Origin: Pyrocephalus nanus
Taxonomy: Eukaryota; Chordata; Aves; Passeriformes; Tyrannidae
Assembly: GCA_038380795.1 (NCBI GenBank)
Contig: CM076270.1
Location: forward strand, 16,651,001 to 16,715,000
Length of the DNA stretch: 64,000 nucleotides
Direction of reading: 5' to 3'
How positions within the stretch are numbered: position 1 is the stretch's first letter; each line of letters opens with the position of its first letter. Under the pieces are notes generated by a model. That model was not told the origin of the DNA. It saw only the letters and a program-made list of their open reading frames with translations, and ran no database searches. Positions 39,291-51,099 of this stretch are shown in pieces. A program made the translations under genes and the position numbers.

Positions 39291-40726
39291 CTGCAGCAGC
39301 CTGTCAGGCGAGGTGGCTGGGACAGACTGGATTGATGCAAGGAACAATTAGAATCCAGCCTCTGAGGAATAGGTAATTAAAAAAGAGATCTGGGAGGTGC
39401 AGCCATTCAAATGGCTTAGTTGGTCCTTCAGCCGTGATTTAAGGCTTTTATGAAGGTGTTTTCTAGTTCTGTGCTGTCTAATCAACTGAAGCGAGATTAA
39501 ATCCCAGGCACGCTGTCGATGTTGAACTTGCAAACCCTGCTTTCAGATGTCTATACAGAAAGTTCACTGCCTCCCTGGCCCCTAAATGAAAGCTGCTCCC
39601 TTCATGGTTTCTGTACAGCTCTTACCTGATTCCACAGCCAGGGTCAGTTGTGAATACTTGTTCTTCTCTGGGCTAGTAATGCTTGCAAGTAAGGCTGTTT
39701 AACCTGGGGAATAGGGACTAAGCAAGGTGGAAAGGGGGTGGGATTGATTTCTGACAAGAAATAGTGACAATGCAATCAGCCAACCAGGTTAAATATTAAA
39801 ATTAACGAGCATTAGGGCAAACGGTAAGTTTGAGATCTGAAGTCATTAACAAGTCATAAAATAAAATTTTTCTCAGGAACAGCAGCTTTATGGCTTTTTG
39901 GATATCCACAGAGGGCCAGATGGTGAATCCTGTGCTTATTCTCTTATTTTACAAGTTCAGTGCTGAAATCCAAGGGCTGTTGACAAAGCCAAGGCATTAG
40001 TGAGTGCCAGAGCCTTGCTGGCTGGCAGTGCCTGTGGTTCAGGTTTAGCTGCCCCTGTTCCTCAGACGTGCTGCCCTCAGCTGAGCCCCACGCCCCGAGC
40101 ACAGATCCTGCTGCAGTCTGGAGATGAAGGCAGAGAACTGAGGTACAGGAAGAGATGGTTTCATGTCTGCCAAAGCTGGATCTTTCTGCCTGCCCCTTCC
40201 AAAATGTACTGCACCAGCTTTCTTTTTTAAAGTTGGGGCTGGTAAGGAAGAGGTTTAGAAGTTCTTTGATGTCACAGTCAAGCTTCCATGTGTACCAGTG
40301 GCACATAAATGCTGATTTTTCAGGGTTGGGTGTTTATTTCTCTCTGGCCAAAGCTAAAGATTTTTCTGGAGAATTTTCAGCCATCACAGTCATTTCAGAA
40401 TGAGCAGTGTTTGAACAGTGAGCTGAAAGCCATGAGGACACAGATGAAGCAGGGAAAGAAAAGACTGAACCCTATTTACTTGGTTACCTCGGGAGTAGAA
40501 ATACAATATGGGAGCTCTAAATCTAAGAGATGATAAAAAACGCTAGAGCCAGCTGGCAGCTCAGGAAGATTGAGGTGGGAAGATTGCAATTGGCTGTGGG
40601 TGATGCCATTAACGTTTGCATCTTGGTCTTGCAGTCTAAATTGAGAATACTGAGAAGCCCTTGCTAAACCACCTTAGCCACATGTCAAAATTTGTGAAAA
40701 GCAGAAAGTTAAGTCTGCATTCACAC
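39291..40726. other. Non-coding stretch
   Basis: The longest frame is 120 codons (39944-40306, minus), unrecognised. A weak MIR-like phrase occurs near 40120-40170. A short splice-bounded minus segment (about 39626-39672) is open but too small to weigh. Confidence 0.55.
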
Positions 40727-40741
40727 TTTTTTTTTTTTTTT
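40727..40741. repeat. T15 run
   Basis: Uninterrupted run of 15 T within non-coding sequence. Confidence 0.95.
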
Positions 40742-41968
40742 CAACTAGTAGCTGTGTGTAAAGGTCTTATGTACTTGGAGCTCATTTGCTTTCAGATGTT
40801 TCTTATATCCCAAAATCTCCCCTCAGCACTGACACTTAGCAACTTTTTGAAAAGAGTGATAGTTCTAGAGAATGTTATTTCTGTGAAAATATGTGAACAA
40901 GGAGATGTTTCCAGGAGTTATGGGCTGAAAATTAATACAGTGATGTCAGGTATTAAGACAAGAAGCAAACAAAATAAATAGAACTGTAAACAGTAACTCT
41001 TTGGTACAGCATTTTCACAACAGGGCTGCAAGGAGCTGCAGTTCTTCACAATTCTGCAGCTGTTCCTTGTGGTGTGACCTTCAGGCTGCACTGCAGCATT
41101 CCTGTGAACACAGCCCGAGAGTTTGTTTGCAGTTCCCTTAGTTTGAACAAGTTTTGGGCTCACTGTTGCCTGTATTAACATGCTGATTGAGGCTGCAGTT
41201 ATTGAGACAACTGCAGTATTCTTGCATTGGGAAGTTTTATAGCTTCCAGTTGTGGGCTGCAGCAATATAATTTTCCCTGAGTATTTCACAAAAGGGACAC
41301 AAACGCTCTAATTTATAAAATAAGGTAACACTGCAGGTAAGGCAAACCCTGAGGTAGCTCTGTATTGTTTGTGGAACAAATATAAGAACCCCTTTGGAAA
41401 ATGGTACATTCTCTGGAACTCATTTTTCTCCATCTGCTTTATTCCCTTCATATTTTTCCAAGCCCTTGTTTTTTGCCATCCAGAAATAAAGTTGTTTAGA
41501 CCTATGTTTGTATTCCTAACCTTGAATTTTGAAGTGATGCTATGATGAAGAGGTTAACAAAACTCATGGGAAGTGTTTCCTTGCAAGACCTACGGGCAGA
41601 GGAAAGAGTATTGATAGTGTAATGGAAACCCATAACAATACAGATTTTCAGGAATAGGAAAGAAAAGGTACAGTCAAACTGTGCAGTGGTGTAAGTGGCT
41701 AAGACACTAGAATCTTATCTGCTGAACAAGTAAATCAGGATTTAAAATCTTCATTTTGAGTATTCCAAAGGTGTTATTGTCAATTTATACACATAAATAC
41801 ACCAATAGTGCTGGAAAGCTTTGTGCACAAAATATCTTGGGATTTTGAGACTTAATAAAATGTATGTGGCATGTATGATTCAGAATGGTCAGATTCCCCT
41901 CCCCTAGCAGAAAGATCACATTAGAATGGAAAGAGGATATTGTTTAGCTCCCTTGAGGATGTTCTGGA
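40742..41968. other. Non-coding stretch
   Basis: Frames of up to 123 codons (40918-41289, minus), without motifs. AT-rich and repeat-free. Confidence 0.6.
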
Positions 41969-42274
41969 TTGTGGGATACTTCAGGAATCCCAGTGGTTGC
42001 CTTCATTGCTTCTCCAGAAGGAGATCATCCATGCCCTCCTCCCAGCCAGCCCAATTATAAGAGCCTCTGCAACCCCTGTGGAAACTTCCACAAGCTTCCA
42101 CCCTTCCCTCTGGATCACCCCGAGAGAACTGAGTATGCTCAGGGACTCATGTATGCCTCCTGGATAAAAACCTTCCTGGGAAAAGCTGGAAAGGACTGTC
42201 AGACTCCATCTCAGTTCTCCAGGGCTGAATTTCTGAATGCTCTTTTGCAGGAGTTACTGCAGTGGAAGAAGTGA
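41969..42274 (+). CDS. Open frame followed closely by a polyadenylation signal, unknown
   Basis: A + frame of 101 codons begins MWDTSGIPVVAFIASPEGDH and ends LLQELLQWKK. It is proline-rich in the first half and turns into a helix-like, leucine-containing C-terminus. A canonical AATAAA lies at 42309-42314, only 35 bases past the stop, so it could be the end of a gene or a retroposed fragment. A second frame, one base off, starts at 41940 and is also open, which lowers the coding case. An internal cttttgcag at about 42250 offers an acceptor. No family recognised. Confidence 0.2.
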   Translation: MWDTSGIPVVAFIASPEGDHPCPPPSQPNYKSLCNPCGNFHKLPPFPLDHPERTEYAQGLMYASWIKTFLGKAGKDCQTPSQFSRAEFLNALLQELLQWKK

Positions 42275-42308
42275 CCTAATAGATAAATCCCTTGGCAATG
42301 TACATTAA

Positions 42309-42314
42309 AATAAA
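42309..42314 (+). promoter_or_regulatory. AATAAA polyadenylation signal candidate
   Basis: Canonical hexamer immediately before a T10 run, 35 bases past the stop of the preceding frame. The hexamer is common by chance in AT-rich DNA and no GT-rich downstream element is obvious. Confidence 0.2.
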
Positions 42315-45300
42315 TTTTTTTTTTAAGTTTCTTCACTTCAAGCTTACTGTTTGGAGCAGTAGGTAATTAAGCAGCAGCCCCTTAAAATGTGTACTGGCAG
42401 ATGTCAGTGACTAAATCTGTCAATGTGATTTGATGGAGGTAGTGGGTGCTATCTCCCAGCCTCCCTGCTTTTGGCACAGGTTTGTAAGGAGGAGCTTGGG
42501 CAAGCCAGAGAGTAATACTTGGAGGATTATGAGGAGTTAACCTGGACATGGATGCTTTTGACTCCTGGGGAATCTGAGTGTATCTCTTTGTTTGGACTGG
42601 GTTATAGCAGCACAGAGCAGCCAATGTAATTAATTGGTCAAGTTTTTCCTGCTGTTTCACAAAGAATCAGGGTACCAGTGAATCTACTCATCTCTTGGGA
42701 AATTCATGGTGAAAAAAACCTAGAGAGAAAGTTGGTTGTTTCAGCAGAAATGGATTTGTAGCTGCTGAGGAGAATCTGATTATGTGCTACTTCCAAAGAA
42801 ACGTGATCCGTCATTCGCTCCTGGACACAATGTCTCTTCTGTGACTAAGATTTTCAGACAGCCCAGGATAGCTGGGGAATAGAACTGGATGTTTTCCTTA
42901 CTCACTAATGGTTTCTTAAGTTCAAAGCATGTTAGAAGCATGTAGGCATTGGGAAATGTTACTGTTTTCTAATAATTCAGTAAAATACTAAAAATCTCCA
43001 GATGGGCTTCTGGCTGAAAAGATGATGTCTGCGCTGACTTGAGATGGTGTTGTTCATCTGTTGTAGTACTGGCTCTATTATCAGCTTGTAATGCAAGAAT
43101 TAGGATGCTAGTTGCACAGGAGAAATCAACTGTAGTTTTCTCATGTCTCAGAGGATGAATGTTCATCTTGAGTTTTGGACCCACAAAACTCTTGTTCTTC
43201 TACAGGTGATTGGAGCATTATGAGAGTTGTGTTCACTCACAGAAATGAAGCAAATCAGTAATGTGGTAGTTTTGGCTGTAATATCAGGTATTTATTGAAA
43301 ATGTTGGTGACTGCTAACTGTGGGAAGAGTATTGTGTTGTTAGAAATGCTGGTGGAAGACAGGAAAAGAGCCATTTTGGCAGAGACAATTGCACCATATC
43401 TCAGCACATCCCTGTTGAAGTTTTCAGCCTTTCTCCAGAACTGGCCTCCCAGGGAGCTCGGACTGGCACTTGAACAGTGGTGCTGAGGCAGTTCCTGGGT
43501 TCTGCAGAGCTTTGCCACTTAACAAGGCGGTGCCTGGAAGTTTTACCATCTTCCTGATATCCACAACAGTGGCAGCACAAAATCATGGACTGGGTTTATC
43601 CCAGTAGACTCTGCTGAGAAAGGCCCCTCCCAGCAGAGGGGGCTCGGGGAGGCAGCGCTGCCGTTCCAGGAGGTCACGCAGAGTGCTCTGCACGGGAAAG
43701 CCACAACGTGAGAGCCAGAACCGGCTGAGCTGGAGCCAAGCAAGTCGAGTTCATGGAATAAAAATGCAATTCCCCAGACTGAAATAGCACCACGTCCTGC
43801 AGGATTCTTTGCTGCCATCTGGTTGCTGAGAACACAGAGCAGAGCCCAAATTACGCACCACACTGGGGAGGAGCCAGCACAGCAAGCAACTGCATCCCAT
43901 GTACTGTGAGGGGTTTGTTTAACTGTGTCACTCCCTGGGTGCGACTTGAGGAACCCTTCAGTGCATCGTGTTATTGTAGGCATGACTCAAGTGGAAACCC
44001 CTTCTGGAAGAGCTCTCTTTTTTCTGTTATAGCAGTTGAAGCGTCAGAGACAAATCCCGGGGAAAATGGAGGAAATCCACCATTAATTTTATCACCCAGG
44101 GGAGTTGAGTTTGACTACAGCTTGTCACTGTTTTCAGTACAATACTACATTTGTTCTTGGCTAGGGAAGCAGATGTGTAGGTCAGATCTGTCCAAAAGGT
44201 TCTGTATGTGGTTCAACCAACACACACCTCACATCAGCTTTTGCTGCACGTTTGGCATAATGAATGAAAAACCACATTTTTTTCTATCCAATCCTAATTT
44301 CTAATTTGCTCTAAGGAAATGAACCACCTTAATGCTAAAAAATTCCCCAAAGTCATGTAATTGTTCCCTTCTGTGTCTGAATAGCTGAAGTTTTTTTTCC
44401 TTCTTGTACCCAGAAATGATAACTAAATTCACTGTGATTTTTAATACTACTTGGAGAAAGCAATATGGATAACTTTATCCTAGGACATAGACACTTGCAT
44501 TTGGAGGAGTCATTGTTACTGGAAGCAAGAATTTACCCAACACCTCAGTGGATTGCTTCTATTCAGTGTTTTGCTTAAACCCAAAATGCATGGGGCATTC
44601 ATATGGGATTGCTCTGCATAGGGAACACTTATTTCTGTGCTAGATGAATTTAAAGTTAAATAGTGTGTACTTCAAAGGATTCCATCAAGTTTCCCTCCTA
44701 CTGAAATAATTTTTTTGTTTAGATGCCTTGTTAGATCTCCTTAAAATTGTTAGTTTCGAGTTTGGTGCAATTCACATTTGCATGAGACTGGCCAAGTAGA
44801 CACGTGAATGATTTTCTTTCTGGCAAAACATGACTGGACATTATTAATGGAATATCCTCTGAAACTTCTTTGTAGATGGCAAATCAATTATTTTAACTTG
44901 CTTTACCTGCAGAAATCCAGGTAACAATATCTTATATAGTTCAAGGGTTCTAATTGTTTCCTGGCAGCCAGATTTTAAGCCCAGCTGTGTTCCTTCCCCA
45001 ATCCTTCTTTATCTTTTACACAGGTCTTGGAAACCTTTCTGTGCAGGCATCAGTCCATGTCTCCAGTGTGAGCCTCTGCTCAGGGCTGGGAGGTAATGAG
45101 AGGGTGCTGTAAGGAAGATGCAGTGTGGATTACGATGCCCAGGGAGGATCTGGTTGGCTGAGAAATCCACACAGTCGTGTCTCAGCTCACACACAGGGCC
45201 TGTCTGTCCCTGGGTGGTGAAGCTGCTTGATTTCCCTGAGCTGTGATTTAGCCAGGTTTGCACCATGTCTGATGGGCCTTCCCCAGGGGACCAGCAGTGC

Positions 45301-46408
45301 AGAGGGACAATTATGGTTCACTCTGCAGGCCTTGTGATCTGTTTTGAGTTTCAAACCATTTCATGGCCACATTGAGAGGATGAGAGGGAAGGCAGATGCC
45401 TTACTAGTGAGAGAAGGAAGGAAAATACACATTAGTTGAATACTAACAGAATTTTAAGTGGTTCCTTTAGCTGTAAAAGCCTCACCACCCTCACTTCCTG
45501 CACATGCTCACAGTCTTCAGTGTTGCAGAAATACACATCTTGCACCCATTAACAGTTTAGTGATGACTCTGTGCAACTCCCTTTAGAGACAGGGAAAAGA
45601 GTGTGGGAGCAGTTTGGAGTCCCAGCATCTGTTATCCCTTCTGCCAAATTGCTGCAGCATGGCAACCAGATGGGAGCTATGCCATTTCTCCTCAAGAATG
45701 AACCACCCTTTGAGTAAAGCTTTTCATTAAGGATAAAGTCCTGGAAACTCAGGCACAGCTCTCCCACTGTGCCTGGTGGGGTTTTTTTTTTGGTTTTGGT
45801 TTTTTGGAATGTCAGTATATTTTGATTAGAGACACCGTATAGTGGAGAGTTAGTTTAATAGGGTTTATGTTTAAAATAAAATTATTTTAATTTTGTAAGA
45901 AATGAAGGAAGAGAAGAAATCAAGGGTATACAGCATATGGTGAGCAGGAAAACCAAAGCAGTATTCTTTGATAAAGATACTGATATTTACATTCAGTTTT
46001 AGCCACATGCTTTCAGCTTTCCTCATCCATTTCACATGATAGCACAGGTGACAACATTTACTTAGTGTTAACAGAGTTGCCTTCGTTTTAAGTGTGGCTA
46101 AACATTTGGGACACACTGTTCAAAACTGCCTTGTAACGTAAGGTGTGTACAACTTGTGTACAGCAGTGACCTGCACAGACACCTCTGGGCATTTGAACAG
46201 AAACTGTCCACTCAGCTTGTCCCTGTAATTATGGTGACTGCACGTGCAATGGCAAGAAAAAGCACCTAAGTTGTGGACACTTTTCCTTCAGGAGTCTGTC
46301 TTTAAGCTCCATAATGTGTCTAGATATTAGATTTCTGAAGTCACGCAAATTCAATCCAGGCAGTGATCAACTGCTGTTGCAGGTTTCCTTAAGCATTGAG
46401 TAAAGCCA
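42315..46408. other. Non-coding stretch with a small GC-rich island
   Basis: The part 43590-43880 is the most GC-rich in the region, with an inverted repeat (cccctcccagcag / agagggggctcggggagg) and a minus frame of 146 codons (43543-43983). I recognise no protein in it. Runs of T and of GGTTTT occur at 45781-45805. Confidence 0.5.
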
Positions 46409-46621
46409 TTAGCCTTCAAGGTATTTGCAGAGTAATTTCATGTACAGCTTCACATTCTTGCAAAACTTTGCCAGCAGTGCACTCTGAGTAATTTCATCCA
46501 CATCTATATCTGGGCAAACCATTTGCTGAGGTATTTTCTGCCATCTGTGAACATTCATCTGCAGTTTATGTGCCAGATGTGTGTTGGCAGCATACATGCT
46601 ACCAAACCCAAGGATCCAGCT
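46409..46621 (-). CDS. Best candidate coding exon or retro-fragment, unknown gene
   Basis: The minus frame from 46621 to the TAA at 46409-46411 encodes 70 residues. It starts SWILGFGSMYAANTHLAHKL and ends KLYMKLLCKYLEG, with CPDIDVDEITQSALLAKFCK between. Codon choice is markedly coding-like: many G-first codons, CTG and AAG preferred, no rare-codon runs. A modest acceptor (gcttactattacag) sits just before. The frame continues open upstream to an ATG at 46666, giving 85 residues with a hydrophobic start (LFATLSLLLQ). I do not recognise the family. Alternatives are the last exon of an unknown gene, a decayed retrocopy or chance. Its strand is opposite to the inferred sense strand, so it might be a nested gene. 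Confidence 0.3.
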   Translation of the reverse strand, partial: SWILGFGSMYAANTHLAHKLQMNVHRWQKIPQQMVCPDIDVDEITQSALLAKFCKNVKLYMKLLCKYLEG

Positions 46622-46978
46622 CTGTAATAGTAAGCTCAGTGTTGCAAATAGAGAAAACCTTTGCAATCTACATGATTCTTTTGCTAAGTGAACACTCTAC
46701 ATTTATATACAAAGAGCAAAAAAATTCCTTGCTGCTCCCCTCTAAATGTGTGTCCCAAGAAAACCATTTTCACAGGTGCATGAGCCACAGCAAATGGGGA
46801 ATCCTGTTGATCCTGGCTGGCCTGCCCTGGTGACATTTAAGTTATTTTCCCATGACTTGACTATTCCAGTTGTTTCACAGCATACTGTGCGTTGTTTAAC
46901 CCTGGCTGCCATGTCCAGGATTTCCAAGCACCGTTGTGGTATTGGATTTCTCGTGTTAGCACCACTGAACCCACTCCC

Positions 46979-47000
46979 TTTTTTTTTTTTTTTTTTTTTT
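46979..47000. repeat. T22 run
   Basis: Uninterrupted run of 22 T. Sequence to its right shows no retroposed body that would explain it as a tail. Confidence 0.97.
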
Positions 47001-47100
47001 GGTCAGTGCAGGGGTTGAGGGGACAGCTCTGTATAACCCTGATTTAGCACAGCCTCAGGGAAAGAGAAAACTCTGAAACAGAGATTGAGGTAATGCAACA

Positions 47101-47120
47101 AGATATATATATATATATCT
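47101..47120. repeat. TA microsatellite, self-complementary
   Basis: agatatatatatatatatct is its own reverse complement; it is followed by ctatctagg. Ordinary simple sequence. Confidence 0.9.
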
Positions 47121-47925
47121 ATCTAGGACAGGGTGTGGTGAGAAATTCTCTAAATGTTCAAGTTGTGTGGGAGGTCTGCATACAAATCCACTTAACAGTG
47201 GAGTTACTGTGAGGCATATTCTTCCCACACAGTGTATTGGAAGAATTGAGGAGGTGTATTTTAGGAGAGCATAAGATCTGCTAATAAAAGCCTAACCCAC
47301 AGGCCTGCTAGGAGAGTCAGTTCATGCTGAGCCTTGTGCTCTTGTGGCTAAACTAAGTACCCTGCTATCAACTGTGTCTAAATTTAACTTTGATATCTTT
47401 ATATTACCCATATCTGTGACTGCAGCAGACATTCCCTAGGGCAGCACTTCAGCTGGTGAGGCCCCCTCATGAGTAGGCATGAGACTTTGCTAATGAGTCC
47501 TGAAGCTTCTCGAATTCCTCCTCCACGAGCTGCTGACTGTTGTGGGGTGTCAAAGGTCTGCCTGAAATGAGACCCCGGCTAAAAGGCAAATGCACTGCCC
47601 CAAGGATCAAAGGAACTCTTTGTATAGCCTGGGGAGCAGCTCAAGCACGACCAGAGTCTTTCTGATCCTCAGTTTCTGTAATCAGGGCTCCTTTAGTCTT
47701 TGTTTGCTTCAGCAGCACTACTCCTGCGTCCTGGGTGTAAGGCCTTTCCAAATGTAGCTGCAGCCAGAACTTGTGTGGTGTGCTTCTGAGGTGTGAACTG
47801 CTCTCTCTGTCTTGGTAGACTAAAATTATGGCAGCTACTACCCACGAACCCTGGGGGAATTAGGGCTGCAGTAAATTGGGCCCATTTTGGGGCAGGTTCC
47901 TGTTGTAGGGAGCTCTCTCTCCTTC
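47121..47925. other. Non-coding stretch
   Basis: Frames of at most 85 codons; nothing recognised. Confidence 0.6.
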
Positions 47926-48171
47926 TTATAGTCCTGTTCTTGTGCCACACAGCTTAAATTCAGTCTTTGTTTTCAGCAGTTCCATAGTCTGTATGCTGAA
48001 AAAGAAGTTCATTCCCCTATTCTGATTCTTCTGGAGGAAGAATCCGTAGTTCAGGTTCCTATAGCACAACCTGTCCTGGGACGTGCCATGGAAATCACAG
48101 CAAATACATAGGAGAAAGCACCTCTGGGGAACCAGTTTCTCTAGCCAAGCATACAAAGTGGTGGTGCCCAC
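47926..48171 (-). CDS. Coding-like minus frame, unknown
   Basis: An 81-codon frame begins MGTTTLYAWLEKLVPQRCFL and ends FKLCGTRTGL. Cysteine-rich in the first third (LLCICC), then aromatic and asparagine-rich (YRNLNYGFFLQKN). Third positions are richer in G and C than the surroundings, which suggests codon constraint. An acceptor-like tgtatgcttggctag lies inside. No donor of good quality ends it. It lies 1.3 kb upstream, in the same orientation, of the 46.4-kb candidate, so the two might belong together. No family recognised; chance remains likely. Confidence 0.18.
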   Translation of the reverse strand: MGTTTLYAWLEKLVPQRCFLLCICCDFHGTSQDRLCYRNLNYGFFLQKNQNRGMNFFFSIQTMELLKTKTEFKLCGTRTGL

Positions 48172-48607
48172 TCCTTGGAATGGGCTAATTCATGTCCACA
48201 TCACCCAGCAAGACATTTTTTATGATTTATGGGCACTCATTTTCATGTGTTGAACTAAAATGGATTAAAAAATGCACTTATTACTTACATTTAAAACAGC
48301 TATTTTAGTCACAGTAGTTTAGTCATAGCTTATAACCACTTAGTCCTTCTCTCACACCACCTTTAACCTCTGCTACTTGTGTTTGTAATATGCTTAAAGC
48401 TGCTTTTCATTTTATTGGAATTTAACAAGCTACTCATATAGGCATTTTTAAATTATGACCTGATTCCTTGAAGTCAGCTTACCTGGTATTTTAAATATCA
48501 GCTCTAGTACTTCTTTTAGTGTATAAGACATTATTTTAATTGTTAAACTTGTAATGCTGAACTTTGTACGTGTGCCTGTTAATTATATTTTCATGGTGAA
48601 CACTCTG

Positions 48608-48661
48608 CCCGGAGTTGAACTGGTGATACGGGAACGTTGGCAATGCAAGCACCTTACTGTG
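48608..48661 (-). other. tRNA-like remnant with perfect B box
   Basis: On the minus strand, AGTTCAACTCC (48611-48621) matches the RNA polymerase III B-box consensus RGTTCRANTCC at every position. About 30 bases upstream, cagtaaggtgcttgcattgc resembles the end of an A box running into an anticodon arm. The T stem pairs at only three of five positions and the acceptor stem does not close, so it is not a working tRNA. It may be a decayed tRNA or the head of an old tRNA-derived SINE. Confidence 0.25.
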
Positions 48662-49526
48662 TGTGGGGTGTCCAAAGGCAGAGGATGCTGTACATCACTG
48701 TCTGAGGTACAGCATGTGGCTGTGTAGGTACAACAACCAGAAAAAGTGTTTCAGAATGCAGAAGGGGGAGTTGCCTCGTACACACAGCTGTTATGGGGAG
48801 CTCGGCGTGGCTTTGCACGTGAGGTGTGTTCTGGCCATGCATCACGAGAGGCGGGCTTGAATGGCTTCTGGACCCCACTGGGTAGGAGGCTTTAGGTTAT
48901 CCCTTCGTGTTTGATTCCATGGAGTGTGTATTTAGCAGATTGCTCAGCTGTCAGTGGGAAGCCTTGGGGCTGGATGCTGGGAGCTGCCGATAGCCCTCCC
49001 AGGGTGCTGATGTGGCACAGATCGGCCTCCTCCTTCGGGGCTGTTCGAGGAGAACCTTTGCTTTGGCACTTATCTGACAGGCCTGGCCGGGGGGCTTTGC
49101 AGGGCTGGTAATGAGTGTGGAAATCTGCTGCATAATGGAGTCATAGAACTGAGATTTGCTTGGTAAAGGTAAACACGCAGCCAGGTTGGTTGGGGCTCTT
49201 CCGATGTAATTTGTTTCTCGGGTGGAAACGTTTCAGTTTTATGGGATTTTATTGGTCAGTTTTTCTGTTTCTTTGTATGTTGTGGTAGAGCCAGGCAATA
49301 CCTGTTCCCTCTACCCATAGTTTATAAATGGAAGTTAGTGTAGAATTGGAAATAGGAGCACAGCTGCTTTTCCAGTGTGTACGAGAAGCAAATACTTGTC
49401 ATAAATAGCTGTGTGTATTTAGCTTTATCCTGGCTGCTTTAGAATCTATTACTGTCACCTGACACTCGTTTTTCAGTTTCCTGCAAAAAAACCACACAAC
49501 TGTGTTTTGGAGCTAAAATAGCACAG
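48662..49526. other. Non-coding stretch
   Basis: The part 48.9-49.1 kb is fairly GC-rich, with frames of 60-66 codons on both strands. None is recognisable. Confidence 0.6.
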
Positions 49527-49540
49527 AAAAAAAAAAAAAA
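49527..49540. repeat. A14 run
   Basis: The only run of ten or more A that I found on the + strand, against about a dozen such T runs. It is followed by apparently non-repetitive sequence (49541-49800) of conserved-element appearance. Confidence 0.95.
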
Positions 49541-51099
49541 GGTGATTTTATTGTCAGGTGATAGCATGTAACTAAACCAAAACACAGCTGCAAGAAGAAA
49601 TGACTAATTAAAAATTAGCTGCTGGGGATAAGAAAAAGAATGAGTTCATCTGATGGTGAGAAATGGAAGGACAGTTTCCTAAAATCGGGAAAGGAAAAGT
49701 AACAGTACTTCACTCCAGCATAAAATGAGGCGTGTGCAGGAACAGCACAGTCAAAACAAACAGTGATGCATGAAAAGGAACGCCAGGCTGAGGAATACCA
49801 CACACAGATGTGTCAGTCTGACTGGTCTTTTTACCTTGCTTTGTAATGAAGAGCTGGGCAGCTTGGGGGTAAGGGATTAAAACTCAATTTTTTGTCACTG
49901 GCTTTCAAGCCCAGTCGGTAGTGACTAATATTTGTGACAGCTGTGATGGCAGCCTTTGGATTTTTCTGAAATTATTATGTGATATCCCAGCTATTACCTG
50001 ACAGAAACCCCTTAAATATCGGTCCCAGTGAGGAGGGAAATTAAATGCAGTGTCCTTTGAAAGATGCAGCCCAGAATGAGAAATACCTTGAATGTCTGGT
50101 TTTGCGTGTGCAGTAACTTAGAGCAGCAGAGTCGTCCTAAAACAGCTTCCAGCAGTCGGGGCTTTAACGTGTGTCCTGTCTTATGCTAATGATTAGTCAT
50201 TAAGGTAAGAGAATCAGAGTAAAGCCACATCCTAAGCTCAGACTGGCAGGTGTTGGGTTGCCTGGGTGTTTCCACAGTCTTACAAGAGCCTGAATTTACT
50301 TGCTGCAGCTGCCACTGCAGAGGGCAGCTCCTGTTGTAGGGTGGAGAAAATCCTCTGTGGGCAGCAAACACAGGGAGGCTGAACCTGTAACATTGCCACG
50401 ACAGCTCAGGCTTGTGCAGACACATGGCTGGGTAAGGGAGACAGGAGGCTGATTTGAATGATGTGAATTAAGGGGAGCTTGGAAAAGAAAATGAAAGTTT
50501 TAAGTAGAGATCTATGGACTGTACTTGCAAATTCACAGACGGTGTAGTGTTCTTTGTCAGCCTTTCTAGACATGTAACAATTCATGAAGCACTGTTGGAA
50601 TAATGGAGTCACTTCAACCTCTCAACATTTTCTGATTAAAAACAAAAGAAGGTGCAGAACAGTCTGAGACTGGATTTTCTTAAGCATGAGTGTTTGCTGA
50701 AGCCAAATAAACACTCGAGGCCCTAATAGGATTTTAAGCAGAAAATCTGAACTAGAACTGCTTCAATAGACAGTTAGATTTGATAAATTTCAAGACAGTA
50801 GTATCTGCCTTGGATTTCATCTAAGTATCATGCTGCATTCTATTGCCAGGTGGTATTTCCTCTAAAAGTGTTTTCTAATTAGCTGGGCGGAACAAACTAC
50901 ACAATCCCAACTTGGTGCTGAAAGTTTGTGTTGGGCTTTACGTCTGTACAATATGTGTTGGGTTTACCTTTAACTCAGATTTATCTTCACAAGTGTGGAT
51001 CTGGGAGAGCAAATGGTTGCTTTCAAGGAAGGAAGACAAAAAAAATGTCCTGTTGTGGGACCTTAATTATTCACTTAATTTTTCAATGCCTATATACAC
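49541..51099. other. Non-coding stretch
   Basis: Frames of up to 79 codons. The part 49541-49800 is non-repetitive with paired attaaaaatta-type cores (49607-49618), suggesting a conserved AT-rich element; unverified. A splice-bounded + segment ending at a gtaagg near 50433 has a weak acceptor. Confidence 0.45.

Noticed and set aside
40118..40175. Second MIR-like phrase (gagatgaaggcagagaactg)
   Set aside because: Only the low-complexity purine part matches; the diagnostic gcccaaggtcac block is missing.
43543..43983. 146-codon minus frame in the GC-rich island
   Set aside because: No family resemblance; GC-rich DNA has fewer stops, so long frames arise by chance.
47101..47120. 20-bp palindrome
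   Set aside because: It is a TA microsatellite, which is self-complementary by nature.
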